Of a stretch of 64,000 nt of DNA, positions 56,396-64,000 are shown piece by piece. The number at the start of each line of letters is the position of its first letter. Within the stretch, counting starts at the first letter, position 1. The position numbers and the translations under genes are program-made. The stretch covers positions 1,106,211 through 1,170,210 of the forward strand of contig NZ_JAMTCR010000003.1 in the NCBI RefSeq assembly GCF_024171945.1, read 5' to 3'. The notes under the pieces are model-generated. The model did not search any database, was not told the DNA's origin, and worked only from the letters and a program-made list of their open reading frames with translations. This stretch comes from Actinokineospora globicatena (GTDB lineage Bacteria; Actinomycetota; Actinomycetes; Mycobacteriales; Pseudonocardiaceae).

Positions 56396-56500
56396 TCGGC
56401 ACGGGTAATCGGGCTCGCCACCGCTGGGGTGGCACACCGTTGCGGGTCAGCGCCGGGTTCGCACCGGACTTCCCCCGTCGCCGGGCGTGGTGTTGCCGGG
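56396..56500 (-). ncRNA. Cobalamin riboswitch
   Basis: On the minus strand the sequence contains GGGGGAAGTCCGGTGCGAA, then CCCGGCGCTGACCCGCAACGG, then after a short hairpin GAGCCCGATTACCCGTGCC. These are the conserved GGGAA-GGTGxAA, C-GCxACxG and B12-box (GAGCCCGAxTACC) elements of the cobalamin riboswitch, in order and spacing. It begins right after the S-component stop and lies about 90 nt before the alpha-toroid ATG, so it controls that gene within the operon. The 5' boundary is approximate. Confidence 0.85.
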
Positions 56501-57379
56501 TCAGTCTTTCAGGCCGAGCGGGCCCGTCAATCGACCATCCGGACGAGGCAGGCCGAAAGTGGGGAGCACACCGAAGGACGCCTTGCGGGAAGCGCGACGC
56601 AGGGTGGCGAGGACGGCGGGACCGAGCACCAGGATCGCGACGGTGTTGGTTATCGCACGACCGGTGTCCCAACCCGCTGTCGACGTGAGCAAGGTGAAGA
56701 CCAGGAACCGGTGCAGGTTCTCCCACACGGAATCGCCTGGGACGTAGGAGATGTGGCCGCTGTGGTACGGGACCTCGACACCGGTGATGAACGGCCAGAA
56801 CCAGAGATTCATCAAGAGCCCGAACAAGTACGCGACCACGATGCCGTACCCGACGAGCATCGCGATCTCGGCCTTGCCGGTGATCCGGCGCGGCAACAGG
56901 CCCGCGCCCATGCCGATCCACGCCGAGCACAGCATCTGGAACGGCAACCACGGCCCCACCCCCGCGGTGAGCAACGCGGAGGCGAACAACGAGGTGCACC
57001 CGAGCACGAACCCGAACCCAGCGCCGAACACCCGGCCCGCCAGCACGAGCATGAAGAACACCGTCTCGATGCCCGCCGTCCCGGCACCCAGCGGTCGCAG
57101 CGCCGCGTTGATCGCCGACAGCACGCCCAGCATCGCCAGCGCCTTGGTGTCCATGCCGCCCTCGGACAGCTCGGCGAGGACGATCACGATGAGCAGCGGC
57201 AACACCCCCATGAACACGAACGGCGCGTCCGGCCCGTGCTGCATGCTCTGCGGCTCGACCCGGACCAGCAGCGGCCAGATGAACATCATCAGCCCCGCCA
57301 CCGACACCAGCGCCAGCACCGCCGCCGACCTCGGCCCCACCCGCACCGCTTGGTCCGCCCGGCCCCAGTCCCGTTTCAC
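56501..57379 (-). CDS. ECF transporter S component (cobalamin-type, inferred)
   Basis: 292 residues from GTG 57379 (GGAGGTGG upstream), about six membrane helices. The LVSVAGLMMFIWPLL, FVFMGVLPLLIVIVLAEL and AMLGVLSAINAALRPLG segments and the late FGLLMNLWFWPF match the S-component type of vitamin-specific ECF transporters. With the riboswitch and toroid proteins around it, cobalamin or a corrinoid is the likely substrate. Integral membrane substrate-binding subunit. Confidence 0.75.
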   Translation of the reverse strand: MKRDWGRADQAVRVGPRSAAVLALVSVAGLMMFIWPLLVRVEPQSMQHGPDAPFVFMGVLPLLIVIVLAELSEGGMDTKALAMLGVLSAINAALRPLGAGTAGIETVFFMLVLAGRVFGAGFGFVLGCTSLFASALLTAGVGPWLPFQMLCSAWIGMGAGLLPRRITGKAEIAMLVGYGIVVAYLFGLLMNLWFWPFITGVEVPYHSGHISYVPGDSVWENLHRFLVFTLLTSTAGWDTGRAITNTVAILVLGPAVLATLRRASRKASFGVLPTFGLPRPDGRLTGPLGLKD

Positions 57380-57449
57380 CGCACCACCTCCTCAGATCCC
57401 GTCGACCAGCGAAGATCCCGGCAACGCACTCCCCCGCGCTGATCCGCTG

Positions 57450-59048
57450 TCATCGCGCCGCCTGGGGTAAGGCCGCGGCGACATCGGCGAGAGTGAGCCA
57501 GTCGGGCCCAAGGATCTTGGCGATCTGGGTGGCGAAGGCCGGTGACCCACCGAGAACCTCGGTGGTCGGCCCATCGGACACGATCTCGCCCTCCGCCATG
57601 ACCACGGTCCGAGCCGCCGTGGTGGCGACGAACTCCACGTCGTGCGTGGCGACGACCACGGTGCGGCCATCAGATGCGATGTCGGCGATCATGCGGGTCA
57701 GCGCGGACTTGGCCGGGTAGTCCAACCCCCGGGTGGGTTCGTCGAGCAGCACCACAGCAGGCGCGGCGGACAACTGCACGGCCAGCACCAGCGCCAGTCG
57801 CTGACCTTCGGAGAGGTCGCGGGGATGCCGGTCCGCGGCGACATCGGGAGCCAAGCGGTCCAGGAGCGCACGACAGGTGCCAGCACTAGCACCGGACTCA
57901 CGATCGGCCGCTTCGCACTCGGCGTCGACGGTCTGGAGGTAGAGCAGGTCACTGGCGGTCTGCGGCACCAAGCCGACGACCTTGCGGGCCTCCGCGCTCG
58001 ACAACGTCTTCGGGTCCTTCTCCCCCACAGTCACCGAGCCGCCTTGCCGAGGACCAGAGCCTTGCAATGCCCAGAGCAGCGACGACTTGCCGGACCCGTT
58101 GCGCCCCATCACCGCCAGCACCTCCCCGGCCCGCAGCGTCAGGTCCACGCCCCGCACAGCGACGGTCGCGCCATACCGCACCACCACATCGGAAGCCGAT
58201 AACAGCACCACCCCGGAGTTCGGTTCATGCCGCACCGGCGGAGCAGGAAGGTCCAGGTCACGGGCCCGGCGACGGGCGTCGCGCACCGACAACGGAAGCG
58301 GGTCCCACCGGAGCAACCGGCCCAGCTCCACGATCGGCGGCGCCACCGGAGTCGACCGCAGCACGTCAGCGGGCTCCCCGTCGACCACCGACCCGTCCCC
58401 CGGGACGTAGATCATCCGGTCGGCGAACGGCACCACGCGCTCCATCCGGTGCTCGGCCACCACCACCGTGGTCCCCAGGTCAAGCACCAGCCGCGCCAGG
58501 GTGGCCAGCACGTCCTCCGCCGCCGTCGGGTCCAGCGCGGAGGTCGGCTCGTCGAGCACCAGGACCTTCGGGTGCATGGTCAGCACCGAGCCGATCGCCA
58601 CCCGCTGCTGCTGCCCGCCGGACAACGTCCGCAGCGCGCGTCTACGCAGGTCGGCGATACCGAGCAGGTCGAGCGTCTCCTCGACCCGGCGGCGCATCAC
58701 CTGCGGCGCGACACCCAACTGCTCCATCCCGTAGGCGAGTTCCTCCTCCACCGTGTCGGTCACGAACCCGGCCAACGGGTCCTGCCCCACCACCCCGACC
58801 AGGTGCGCCAACTCGCGCGGCGGGTGGGCGTGCGTGGCGACGCCGTCGACCGAGACGGTCCCGTCCAGGTGGCCGCCGGTGAAGTGCGGCACCAGCCCGT
58901 TGATCGTCCCCAGCAGCGTCGACTTCCCGGACCCCGTGCGCCCGGCCATCAGCACGAACTCGCCCTCCCCGACGGAGAGCGTGACCTCGGACAGCACCGG
59001 GTCGGCCTGCCCGTGGTACCAGAAGCTGACACGGTCGAGTTCGATCAC
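57450..59048 (-). CDS. ECF transporter double ATPase (A and A' fused)
   Basis: 532 residues from GTG 59048. Two ATP-binding cassettes in one chain: Walker A MAGRTGSGKSTLL with LSGGQQQRVAIG and VLVLDEPTSALDP in the first; MGRNGSGKSSLLW with the altered signature LSEGQRLAL and VVLLDEPTRGLDY in the second. Fusion of the two ECF ATPases is common in actinobacteria. It energises the S and T components; the GTG start overlaps the T-component stop. Confidence 0.88.
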   Translation of the reverse strand: MIELDRVSFWYHGQADPVLSEVTLSVGEGEFVLMAGRTGSGKSTLLGTINGLVPHFTGGHLDGTVSVDGVATHAHPPRELAHLVGVVGQDPLAGFVTDTVEEELAYGMEQLGVAPQVMRRRVEETLDLLGIADLRRRALRTLSGGQQQRVAIGSVLTMHPKVLVLDEPTSALDPTAAEDVLATLARLVLDLGTTVVVAEHRMERVVPFADRMIYVPGDGSVVDGEPADVLRSTPVAPPIVELGRLLRWDPLPLSVRDARRRARDLDLPAPPVRHEPNSGVVLLSASDVVVRYGATVAVRGVDLTLRAGEVLAVMGRNGSGKSSLLWALQGSGPRQGGSVTVGEKDPKTLSSAEARKVVGLVPQTASDLLYLQTVDAECEAADRESGASAGTCRALLDRLAPDVAADRHPRDLSEGQRLALVLAVQLSAAPAVVLLDEPTRGLDYPAKSALTRMIADIASDGRTVVVATHDVEFVATTAARTVVMAEGEIVSDGPTTEVLGGSPAFATQIAKILGPDWLTLADVAAALPQAAR

Positions 59049-60142
59049 GCGGGTACCTTCTCGGTGTCGGGCACCGGCGTCAAGAAGGCGGGCAGCACGC
59101 CAACCAGCACCCCGCACAGCGGCGCCCACGACAGCATCGGCCAAGACAGGATGATCAGCGAGGGGTTCAGGTTCGTCGGGTCCACACTGGACGTCGTGAA
59201 CAGGACCACGGCCACCGCGATCCCGCACAGCGCGACCACGACCTCGGCCAGGTTCCACTGCCCGGGTCGGTACCGGCTCCGCTGCACCCGCGCACCCGCC
59301 GTCCGGAACCCCAGCAGGCCGACGACCAGCCCACCGGCGAGGAACGGCCCAGCGAGGTAGCGGGGCGTCGAACCGTCCAAAGTGGCGTAGACGCCGACGC
59401 ACACCCCGAGCAGTCCGATGATCATCAAGGCTCCGGTGACCAACCGCTTCCGGGCATCGACCATCCCCGCCCGGCCGTACCCCCGCGAGTCCATCGACGC
59501 CGCCAGCCGCAACGACCGGTCCAGCGCGTCGGCCAGTACCGGGATCATGATCGCCCGCAAGACGTGGAACCGCTTTCCCCCACCACCACGCAGCTTGCGC
59601 GCCCGTCGGACCCGCACCACGCTCTCGGCCAGCTGCGGGAACACCGACAACGCCACGATCACCGCCGTGCCGACCTCGTAGAGCGCGGGCGGCATCGCCT
59701 TGAGCAGCCGCTTCGGGTTGGCCAGCGCGTTGGCCGCGCCGAGGCACACCACCATCGTCGCCAGGCGTAGACCGTCGTAGAACCCGCCGAGCAGCGACTC
59801 CGCCGACACCGCGCCAAGCAACCGGATACCCGCCGCCCACTCCGGCAGCGGGATCTCCGGCAACCGCACCAGGATCGTCTCCCCCTCGGCACCACCGAAG
59901 ACGAACCTGAAGAAGACGCGGAAGAAGACGATGGCCGCGCCCAGGTAGAGGTACATGCGGAACGCCATCGCCCACGGCGCGTCGGTGCGCCTGGCGACCA
60001 CGACATACCCCGCGACCGCCAGGATCGTGCCCAGCAGCCACGGGTTCGTGGTCCGGCTCGCGGCCACGGCCAGCCCGAGCGCCCACAGCCACCACGCCGC
60101 CGGGTGCAGCTCGCGGGGCAGGAAGTAGGTCGCCGTCCGCAC
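59045..60142 (-). CDS. ECF transporter T component
   Basis: 365 residues from GTG 60142. Membrane protein with the T-component coupling helix containing the SMDSRGYGR motif (about residue 215) that contacts the ATPases, and NPWLLGT near the N-terminus. C-terminal extra membrane helices. Operon partner of the ATPase and S component. Confidence 0.85.
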   Translation of the reverse strand: MRTATYFLPRELHPAAWWLWALGLAVAASRTTNPWLLGTILAVAGYVVVARRTDAPWAMAFRMYLYLGAAIVFFRVFFRFVFGGAEGETILVRLPEIPLPEWAAGIRLLGAVSAESLLGGFYDGLRLATMVVCLGAANALANPKRLLKAMPPALYEVGTAVIVALSVFPQLAESVVRVRRARKLRGGGGKRFHVLRAIMIPVLADALDRSLRLAASMDSRGYGRAGMVDARKRLVTGALMIIGLLGVCVGVYATLDGSTPRYLAGPFLAGGLVVGLLGFRTAGARVQRSRYRPGQWNLAEVVVALCGIAVAVVLFTTSSVDPTNLNPSLIILSWPMLSWAPLCGVLVGVLPAFLTPVPDTEKVPA

Positions 60143-61192
60143 CTATGACTCCCGCGCGCGGGCGCGGCGAGTTGCGGTGTACCCGGTGGCGGCGGCCAAG
60201 AGCAGCACCACGCCACCCGCGACCCACGGTGCCAACGGGCTCGACCCCGACTGGTCCGCCAGGACCTCGTTGACGTCAGGTGCGCCCTCGCCGCCGGTGA
60301 ACGCGACGTTGTTCGCCGGATCCGGCTTGGCTGACACAGTGCGCGGCATGGGCGGCGGGAGCGCGGCTCCGCTCGACGGCGTGACCTGGCCGCCGGGCAC
60401 GGGTTGCGCCGTCTCCCTGGCCGCGGTCGTGGTCGTGGTCGGATCGGGTTTCCGCTGGGTCAACGGGGTCTGGGCCGCTGGGACCTGCCGCTCGTTCGGG
60501 TCGTCGGTGTCGGGCTTCGGCTCTTCCTTCGCCACACACGATTGCCCGGCGGTCCCCGGTCGCACCGGTGCGACGCGCGGCACCGGGTTGGAGTCCGCGG
60601 TGGCGTTGAGCGAGAACGTCCAGCCCTCGAAGCCGCCTTGGACGAAGTCGCGGTTCTTGACGCCCCACTGGCTGTAGGTCCACGCGCAGTTGTTGCCCGC
60701 GTGCCAGTACGACCAGTACCCGGCCGCCGGTGGCGTGTCGACGCACAGCTCGCGGTAGCCCTCGCGGCCCTGGATCGGCAGCACCTCGACGGCGGACGGC
60801 CGGTTCTCGACGCGGCAGATGAACGCCTCACCCCAGCGCGCGACCCCGGCGACCTGGAACCCGGCGCCCTTGAGCGCGTCGAGCCCGGTCCCCCGGGTGC
60901 CCTGCGGGTAGCACCGCACGATGGTCGTGCCACCGAGGTCCTGGAAGTCCACCACGACGGTGACCCCTGTGGGACTCGTGCAGAACCCGGGCTGTCCCTT
61001 GCCGTGGTCGATCGCCCGGGCGGACGGCGCGAAACCCACGACAGCCACCAGTGCGGCGACCGCCGCGAGCGCGTGCAGCCTCCTGCCAGAACCGAAACGA
61101 TGCCGAGAGGGTCCCTGCCATACCGGGGACGATGCCGGGCGGGGACGAGGGGGTGGGTGGCGGGAGGGAGTGATACGGAGCCTCAACCTCAT
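60143..61192 (-). CDS. Membrane-anchored secreted protein with transcobalamin-C-like domain
   Basis: 349 residues from ATG 61192 (ATGA overlap). Signal segment about 42-65, then a domain with GVTVVVDFQDLGGTTIVRC, VARWGEAFICRVENRP, YWSYWHAGNNCAWTYSQWG and GGFEGWTFSLNA. This resembles the beta domain (DUF4430-like) that follows the toroid in transcobalamins. A Pro/Thr-rich linker and a C-terminal membrane helix with basic tail (WVAGGVVLLLAAATG...RRARARES) anchor it. Shared core with the next protein. Together with separate toroid proteins it may form a split corrinoid-binding receptor (inference). Confidence 0.6.
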   Translation of the reverse strand: MRLRLRITPSRHPPPRPRPASSPVWQGPSRHRFGSGRRLHALAAVAALVAVVGFAPSARAIDHGKGQPGFCTSPTGVTVVVDFQDLGGTTIVRCYPQGTRGTGLDALKGAGFQVAGVARWGEAFICRVENRPSAVEVLPIQGREGYRELCVDTPPAAGYWSYWHAGNNCAWTYSQWGVKNRDFVQGGFEGWTFSLNATADSNPVPRVAPVRPGTAGQSCVAKEEPKPDTDDPNERQVPAAQTPLTQRKPDPTTTTTAARETAQPVPGGQVTPSSGAALPPPMPRTVSAKPDPANNVAFTGGEGAPDVNEVLADQSGSSPLAPWVAGGVVLLLAAATGYTATRRARARES

Positions 61193-62052
61193 TGCACCGT
61201 CAGGGTCGCGGTGGAGTAGACCGATCCGCCGGTGCCGGTGGCCTTGACCGTGTACAAGTACGTGCCCTTCGCGGTCGGCGTGATGGACGCCGTGCCGCCG
61301 GGGTTGGTCAGGGTGCCCGTCCAGGTGCCGCCGCCCGATGCCGGGGACACCGCGTGCGCGGTGACGGTGGTGGCGTTGGTGGAGGTCCAGGTCAGGCTGG
61401 TGGTCTGGCCCAGGTTGATCTTGCGGTCCAGGTCGTTGACCGACAGGCCCACCGTCGGGTTGCTCGGGCCGACCGCCGGGTTGGTCGGGGTGACACCGGG
61501 CGCCGGGTTGGTGGTGGAGGTCTTGTTCAGCGAGAACGACCAGCCCTCGAACCCGCCGGGGGTGACGTTGCGGTTGGCCGCGCCGTAGCTGCTGTAGGTC
61601 CAGGTGCTGCCCGCGCCGTCGGCGTGCCAGTAACCCCAGTACGCCTCGGCGGGCGGGGTGAACACGCACGCCTCCTTGTAGGTGGGGTTGGACGTGCGCG
61701 GGATGGTCTCGGTGGACGACGGCCGGTTCTCCAACCGGCACACGAAGCCCAGGCCCCACTGGCTGGTGCCCGCGACGGCGATCCCCGCGTCCTGCAGCGC
61801 CTTGATGCCGGTGCGCTGGGTGCCGGGGCTGGCGTTGGGCGAGCAGCGGGTGATGGTCGGCGCCGCGGTGCCGCCGTTGCCGTCGAGCTCGTTGAAGTCG
61901 ACGACGACCGTGACGCCGCTCAGGGCGTCGGCGCCGGTGCAGATCCCGGCGTACCCCTTGGTGGGGTCGATGGCCGGGGCGGCGGTCGGCACCGCCACCG
62001 CCAGGCCCGCGGCCAGGGCCAGACCGGCGGCCAGGGTCGAGATCCGTCTCAT
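61189..62052 (-). CDS. Secreted protein with transcobalamin-C-like domain
   Basis: 287 residues from ATG 62052. Signal peptide (1-27), then the same domain as the preceding protein: GVTVVVDFNELDG, QWGLGFVCRLENRP, YWGYWHADGAGSTWTYSSYG, GGFEGWSFSLN, with four Cys at matching places. The C-terminal third (about 205-287) is an Ig-like or PKD-like module (LGQTTSLTWTSTNATTVTAH). No membrane anchor. Probably extracellular and paired with the toroid proteins in corrinoid capture. Confidence 0.6.
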   Translation of the reverse strand: MRRISTLAAGLALAAGLAVAVPTAAPAIDPTKGYAGICTGADALSGVTVVVDFNELDGNGGTAAPTITRCSPNASPGTQRTGIKALQDAGIAVAGTSQWGLGFVCRLENRPSSTETIPRTSNPTYKEACVFTPPAEAYWGYWHADGAGSTWTYSSYGAANRNVTPGGFEGWSFSLNKTSTTNPAPGVTPTNPAVGPSNPTVGLSVNDLDRKINLGQTTSLTWTSTNATTVTAHAVSPASGGGTWTGTLTNPGGTASITPTAKGTYLYTVKATGTGGSVYSTATLTVQ

Positions 62053-64000
62053 GGGGATACCACCTCGCGGGTCGGGTTCTTGCGGTTGGCGTTCCGGGTG
62101 ATCAGCAGGCGTGCGGCGACGGCGGCGGTGACCGCGAGCAGGAAGCCGAGACCGACGAGTCCGGCGCCCATCCACGCGGGGACCCGCTGGGTGGCGGCGG
62201 CCGCGGTGGCGGTCGCGCGGTCGGCGGGGCGCAGCGGCAGGCGCAGCACGGCGACAACCGGGGAGTGCTCGGCCGAGAGCCATGACCGGGCGGCGAGCCC
62301 GGGTGCGACGGAGACGCTCATCGGGAGGTTGCTGTCGGTGCCCTCCCGGGTCACGACACCGCCGTCAGGCCCGAGGGCCGCGGCGAGCGCGCGGGCGGAG
62401 GGGGTGCTGTCGAGTCCGGCGACGGTGCGCGCGGTCGCGACGGCCGAGGTGAGGACGACGTCGACCTGATCATCACCGCCCCGCACCGTTCCGTCCGGTG
62501 TGGACTTCTCGTTGAGCGCGGCGGCGGCCGCTTCCAGGGCGGTGGACCGCTTGGGGGACCAGCCTTCCCGGTTCGCAGGCGAGTTGGACTTCGCCGCTGA
62601 CCGGCCCGCGTTGAGAGCGGTGATCGCGACGGCGGTGGCGGTGAGGTCGCCGGTGCCGCACCCGGTGACCGACAGGTCGACCGGGAAGGTGCCGTCGCGG
62701 CACTGCCGGTCGAGCAGGGTCTGGACGGCCTTCCCGGCGTCGCTGTCCGAAGCCGCGATGGTCGCCGTGGTGGCCCAGACGTGCCGTTCGATGGCTTCGG
62801 AGGCGTCCGCGAACTTGCCGGTGTCGACGAACGTGCCGTCGCCGGTGCGCAGTTCCGTCAGTGCCAGGTCGAGGTCGGCGATGTCCTTGCCGAACTCGTC
62901 GGGCAGGAACCCGGCGGCGAGGCGGAGTTTGGCCAGCGGTTCCGCGTAGGCGGCGGGGCTCGGCTCGTACGGGGCGCCGTGGGCGTAGGCGGCGACGGAG
63001 GCGGGGTCGAGCAGGAACCTGGTGGTGCTGTCGGCGGCCTCCTGCTCCTCACCGAGCGCGCGCAGGGCGAACACGACATCGGCGGTGCCGTCGTAGTCGA
63101 CGAAGGTCCGGCCGTCCTGGGTGACCTCGATGTGGTCGCCGTCGACGAGCCTGGCCGCCAGGTACCCGGCGAGCCGGGCGGTCGGGGTGCTCGGGGTCGC
63201 CGTCGGGGGTTCGGCCGGTGTGGGCACGGGGAGGACGACCTGGCCGGGCGGGGTGTTCGGCGGCGGCGCCTGGGTGCCCGCCTTGGGGCTGACCGGCTTG
63301 CGTTGGACGACCTTGGTCACGGTGGTCGTGCGCGTCGCCGTCGCGGTCTCCGTGACCGGGGCGCTCGTCGTGGGGGCCGTCGTCGGTGTAGCTGTCGGGG
63401 TGGTCGTGACCGGGGGTTGCTCGCCGTCGTCCGGGACGTTGCCGGTGACGAGGTCGTAGAAGCTGACCTGCGCGAGCCCCAGTGCGGCCTGCGCGCCCGC
63501 CCGGATCCAGGTGTCCACACCGGACACACCGGTCGCCTTCGCGGCCTGGTACTCCTGCGGGTTGTAGGCGATCGCACCGATGTCGCCCGCCAAGGCGTTC
63601 TCCGCGTCAGCGCTGCCCACCTGGGCGGACTTGAGGTAGGCCATCCCGGCGTCGACCTGGGCGTCGTGCCCGCCGACCTGGGTGAGGACCTGGACCACCA
63701 AGCCGGTGCTGTTGGTGTTGGGCGCCTCGGTCAGGACACCGCCGCCCCAGCCACCGCCGGCGGTCTGCGCACCGGAGAGGTAGGCCACGGCGCGGTCGAT
63801 GGGCGCGTCGAGCCCCGTCGCACCGGCCTCGCGGGCGGCCAGCAGCGCGGACAGGCCCATCGCGGTGGCGTCGTTGTCCGGAGCGGACTGGTCGAACGGC
63901 TTGCCCTCGTCGCAAGTGGACAACTTGTACCCGTTGGGCAGCACGTGGTCGCCGACCTCGGTGGTCGGCACGACGCCGAAGAAGATCCGGAAGTAGCCCT
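62049..64000 (-). CDS. Large alpha-toroid, membrane-anchored protein, 5' end outside the window
   Basis: At least 650 residues; the frame is still open at the window edge, so the N-terminus (and signal peptide) is missing. Two toroid regions: about residues 1-200 (NDATAMGLSALLAAREAG, AVAYLSGAQTAGGGWGG, NTNSTGLVVQVLTQVGG) and about 270-560 (DLTATAVAITALNAG and others), joined by a Thr/Pro-rich linker. A C-terminal membrane helix (about 608-630) with a basic tail follows. Transcobalamin-like toroids of this kind bind cobalamin. First known gene of the ECF operon. Confidence 0.65.
   Translation of the reverse strand, partial: GYFRIFFGVVPTTEVGDHVLPNGYKLSTCDEGKPFDQSAPDNDATAMGLSALLAAREAGATGLDAPIDRAVAYLSGAQTAGGGWGGGVLTEAPNTNSTGLVVQVLTQVGGHDAQVDAGMAYLKSAQVGSADAENALAGDIGAIAYNPQEYQAAKATGVSGVDTWIRAGAQAALGLAQVSFYDLVTGNVPDDGEQPPVTTTPTATPTTAPTTSAPVTETATATRTTTVTKVVQRKPVSPKAGTQAPPPNTPPGQVVLPVPTPAEPPTATPSTPTARLAGYLAARLVDGDHIEVTQDGRTFVDYDGTADVVFALRALGEEQEAADSTTRFLLDPASVAAYAHGAPYEPSPAAYAEPLAKLRLAAGFLPDEFGKDIADLDLALTELRTGDGTFVDTGKFADASEAIERHVWATTATIAASDSDAGKAVQTLLDRQCRDGTFPVDLSVTGCGTGDLTATAVAITALNAGRSAAKSNSPANREGWSPKRSTALEAAAAALNEKSTPDGTVRGGDDQVDVVLTSAVATARTVAGLDSTPSARALAAALGPDGGVVTREGTDSNLPMSVSVAPGLAARSWLSAEHSPVVAVLRLPLRPADRATATAAAATQRVPAWMGAGLVGLGFLLAVTAAVAARLLITRNANRKNPTREVVSP

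Overview
The window is very GC-rich (mostly G/C third codon positions, many GTG starts, ATGA/GTGA gene overlaps, occasional rare TTA codons). It carries class III lanthipeptide, NRPS and secreted-protein genes, which together point to an actinomycete, most likely of the Pseudonocardiales (Actinokineospora/Saccharothrix-like). Genus is not decidable from sequence alone. Most of the window is accessory or biosynthetic DNA.

Layout. (1) 1-2988, plus strand: a coupled fatty-acyl tailoring cassette (partial diiron desaturase, hot-dog thioesterase, ACP, cyclopropane-synthase-type methyltransferase, acyl-ACP desaturase). (2) 3045-5995, minus: a membrane M50 metalloprotease with a Cys-containing extracytoplasmic domain, paired with a two-repeat acidic protein that looks like its client. 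(3) 6542-10981: GOLPH3-like protein, APC permease with GNAT acetyltransferase, secreted trypsin-like protease and secreted PEBP protein. (4) 11304-16221: an alpha/beta hydrolase, SDR debris, a minimal SapB-type class III lanthipeptide locus (LanKC plus 40-aa precursor), a degraded second copy of the PEBP gene and a frameshifted ricin-type lectin behind a DasR-like operator.

(5) 16375-36421, minus: one translationally coupled NRPS operon of 11 genes from a near-consensus promoter at 36486-36514. A nucleotidyltransferase-fold protein, an AMP ligase, a fold-III PLP decarboxylase, an acyl-CoA-dehydrogenase-like enzyme, a free ACP and a free condensation domain look like a route that builds an acyl unit on the ACP. 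Two ABC half-transporters, a C-A-T-TE NRPS (Ser predicted), an A-T-C-A-T NRPS and a PhyH-type oxygenase follow.

(6) 36913-55124: an unusual RiPP-like cluster. It has a domesticated IS5-type DNA-binding protein, a 70-aa candidate precursor with its own promoter and attenuator, an MNT-type nucleotidyltransferase, a PqqD-like recognition protein, a divergent ClpX, an M28 peptidase, an alkaline-phosphatase-fold phosphodiesterase, a PP-loop ATPase, two nucleoside-diphosphate-kinase-like proteins with the active-site His, a divergent enolase, two Fe/2OG-type oxygenases, an AtzG/AtzE-like amidase pair, a large FAD protein and a class I aminotransferase. A recurring CCACCTGA(G/T)AC element lies at the NRPS promoter, before the precursor and in the divergent oxygenase/amidase promoter region, so blocks 5 and 6 may be one system. 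I do not recognise this gene combination.

(7) 55282-64000, minus: an ECF-type vitamin uptake operon with secreted alpha-toroid and beta-domain proteins resembling split transcobalamin, and an internal cobalamin riboswitch at about 56396-56500.
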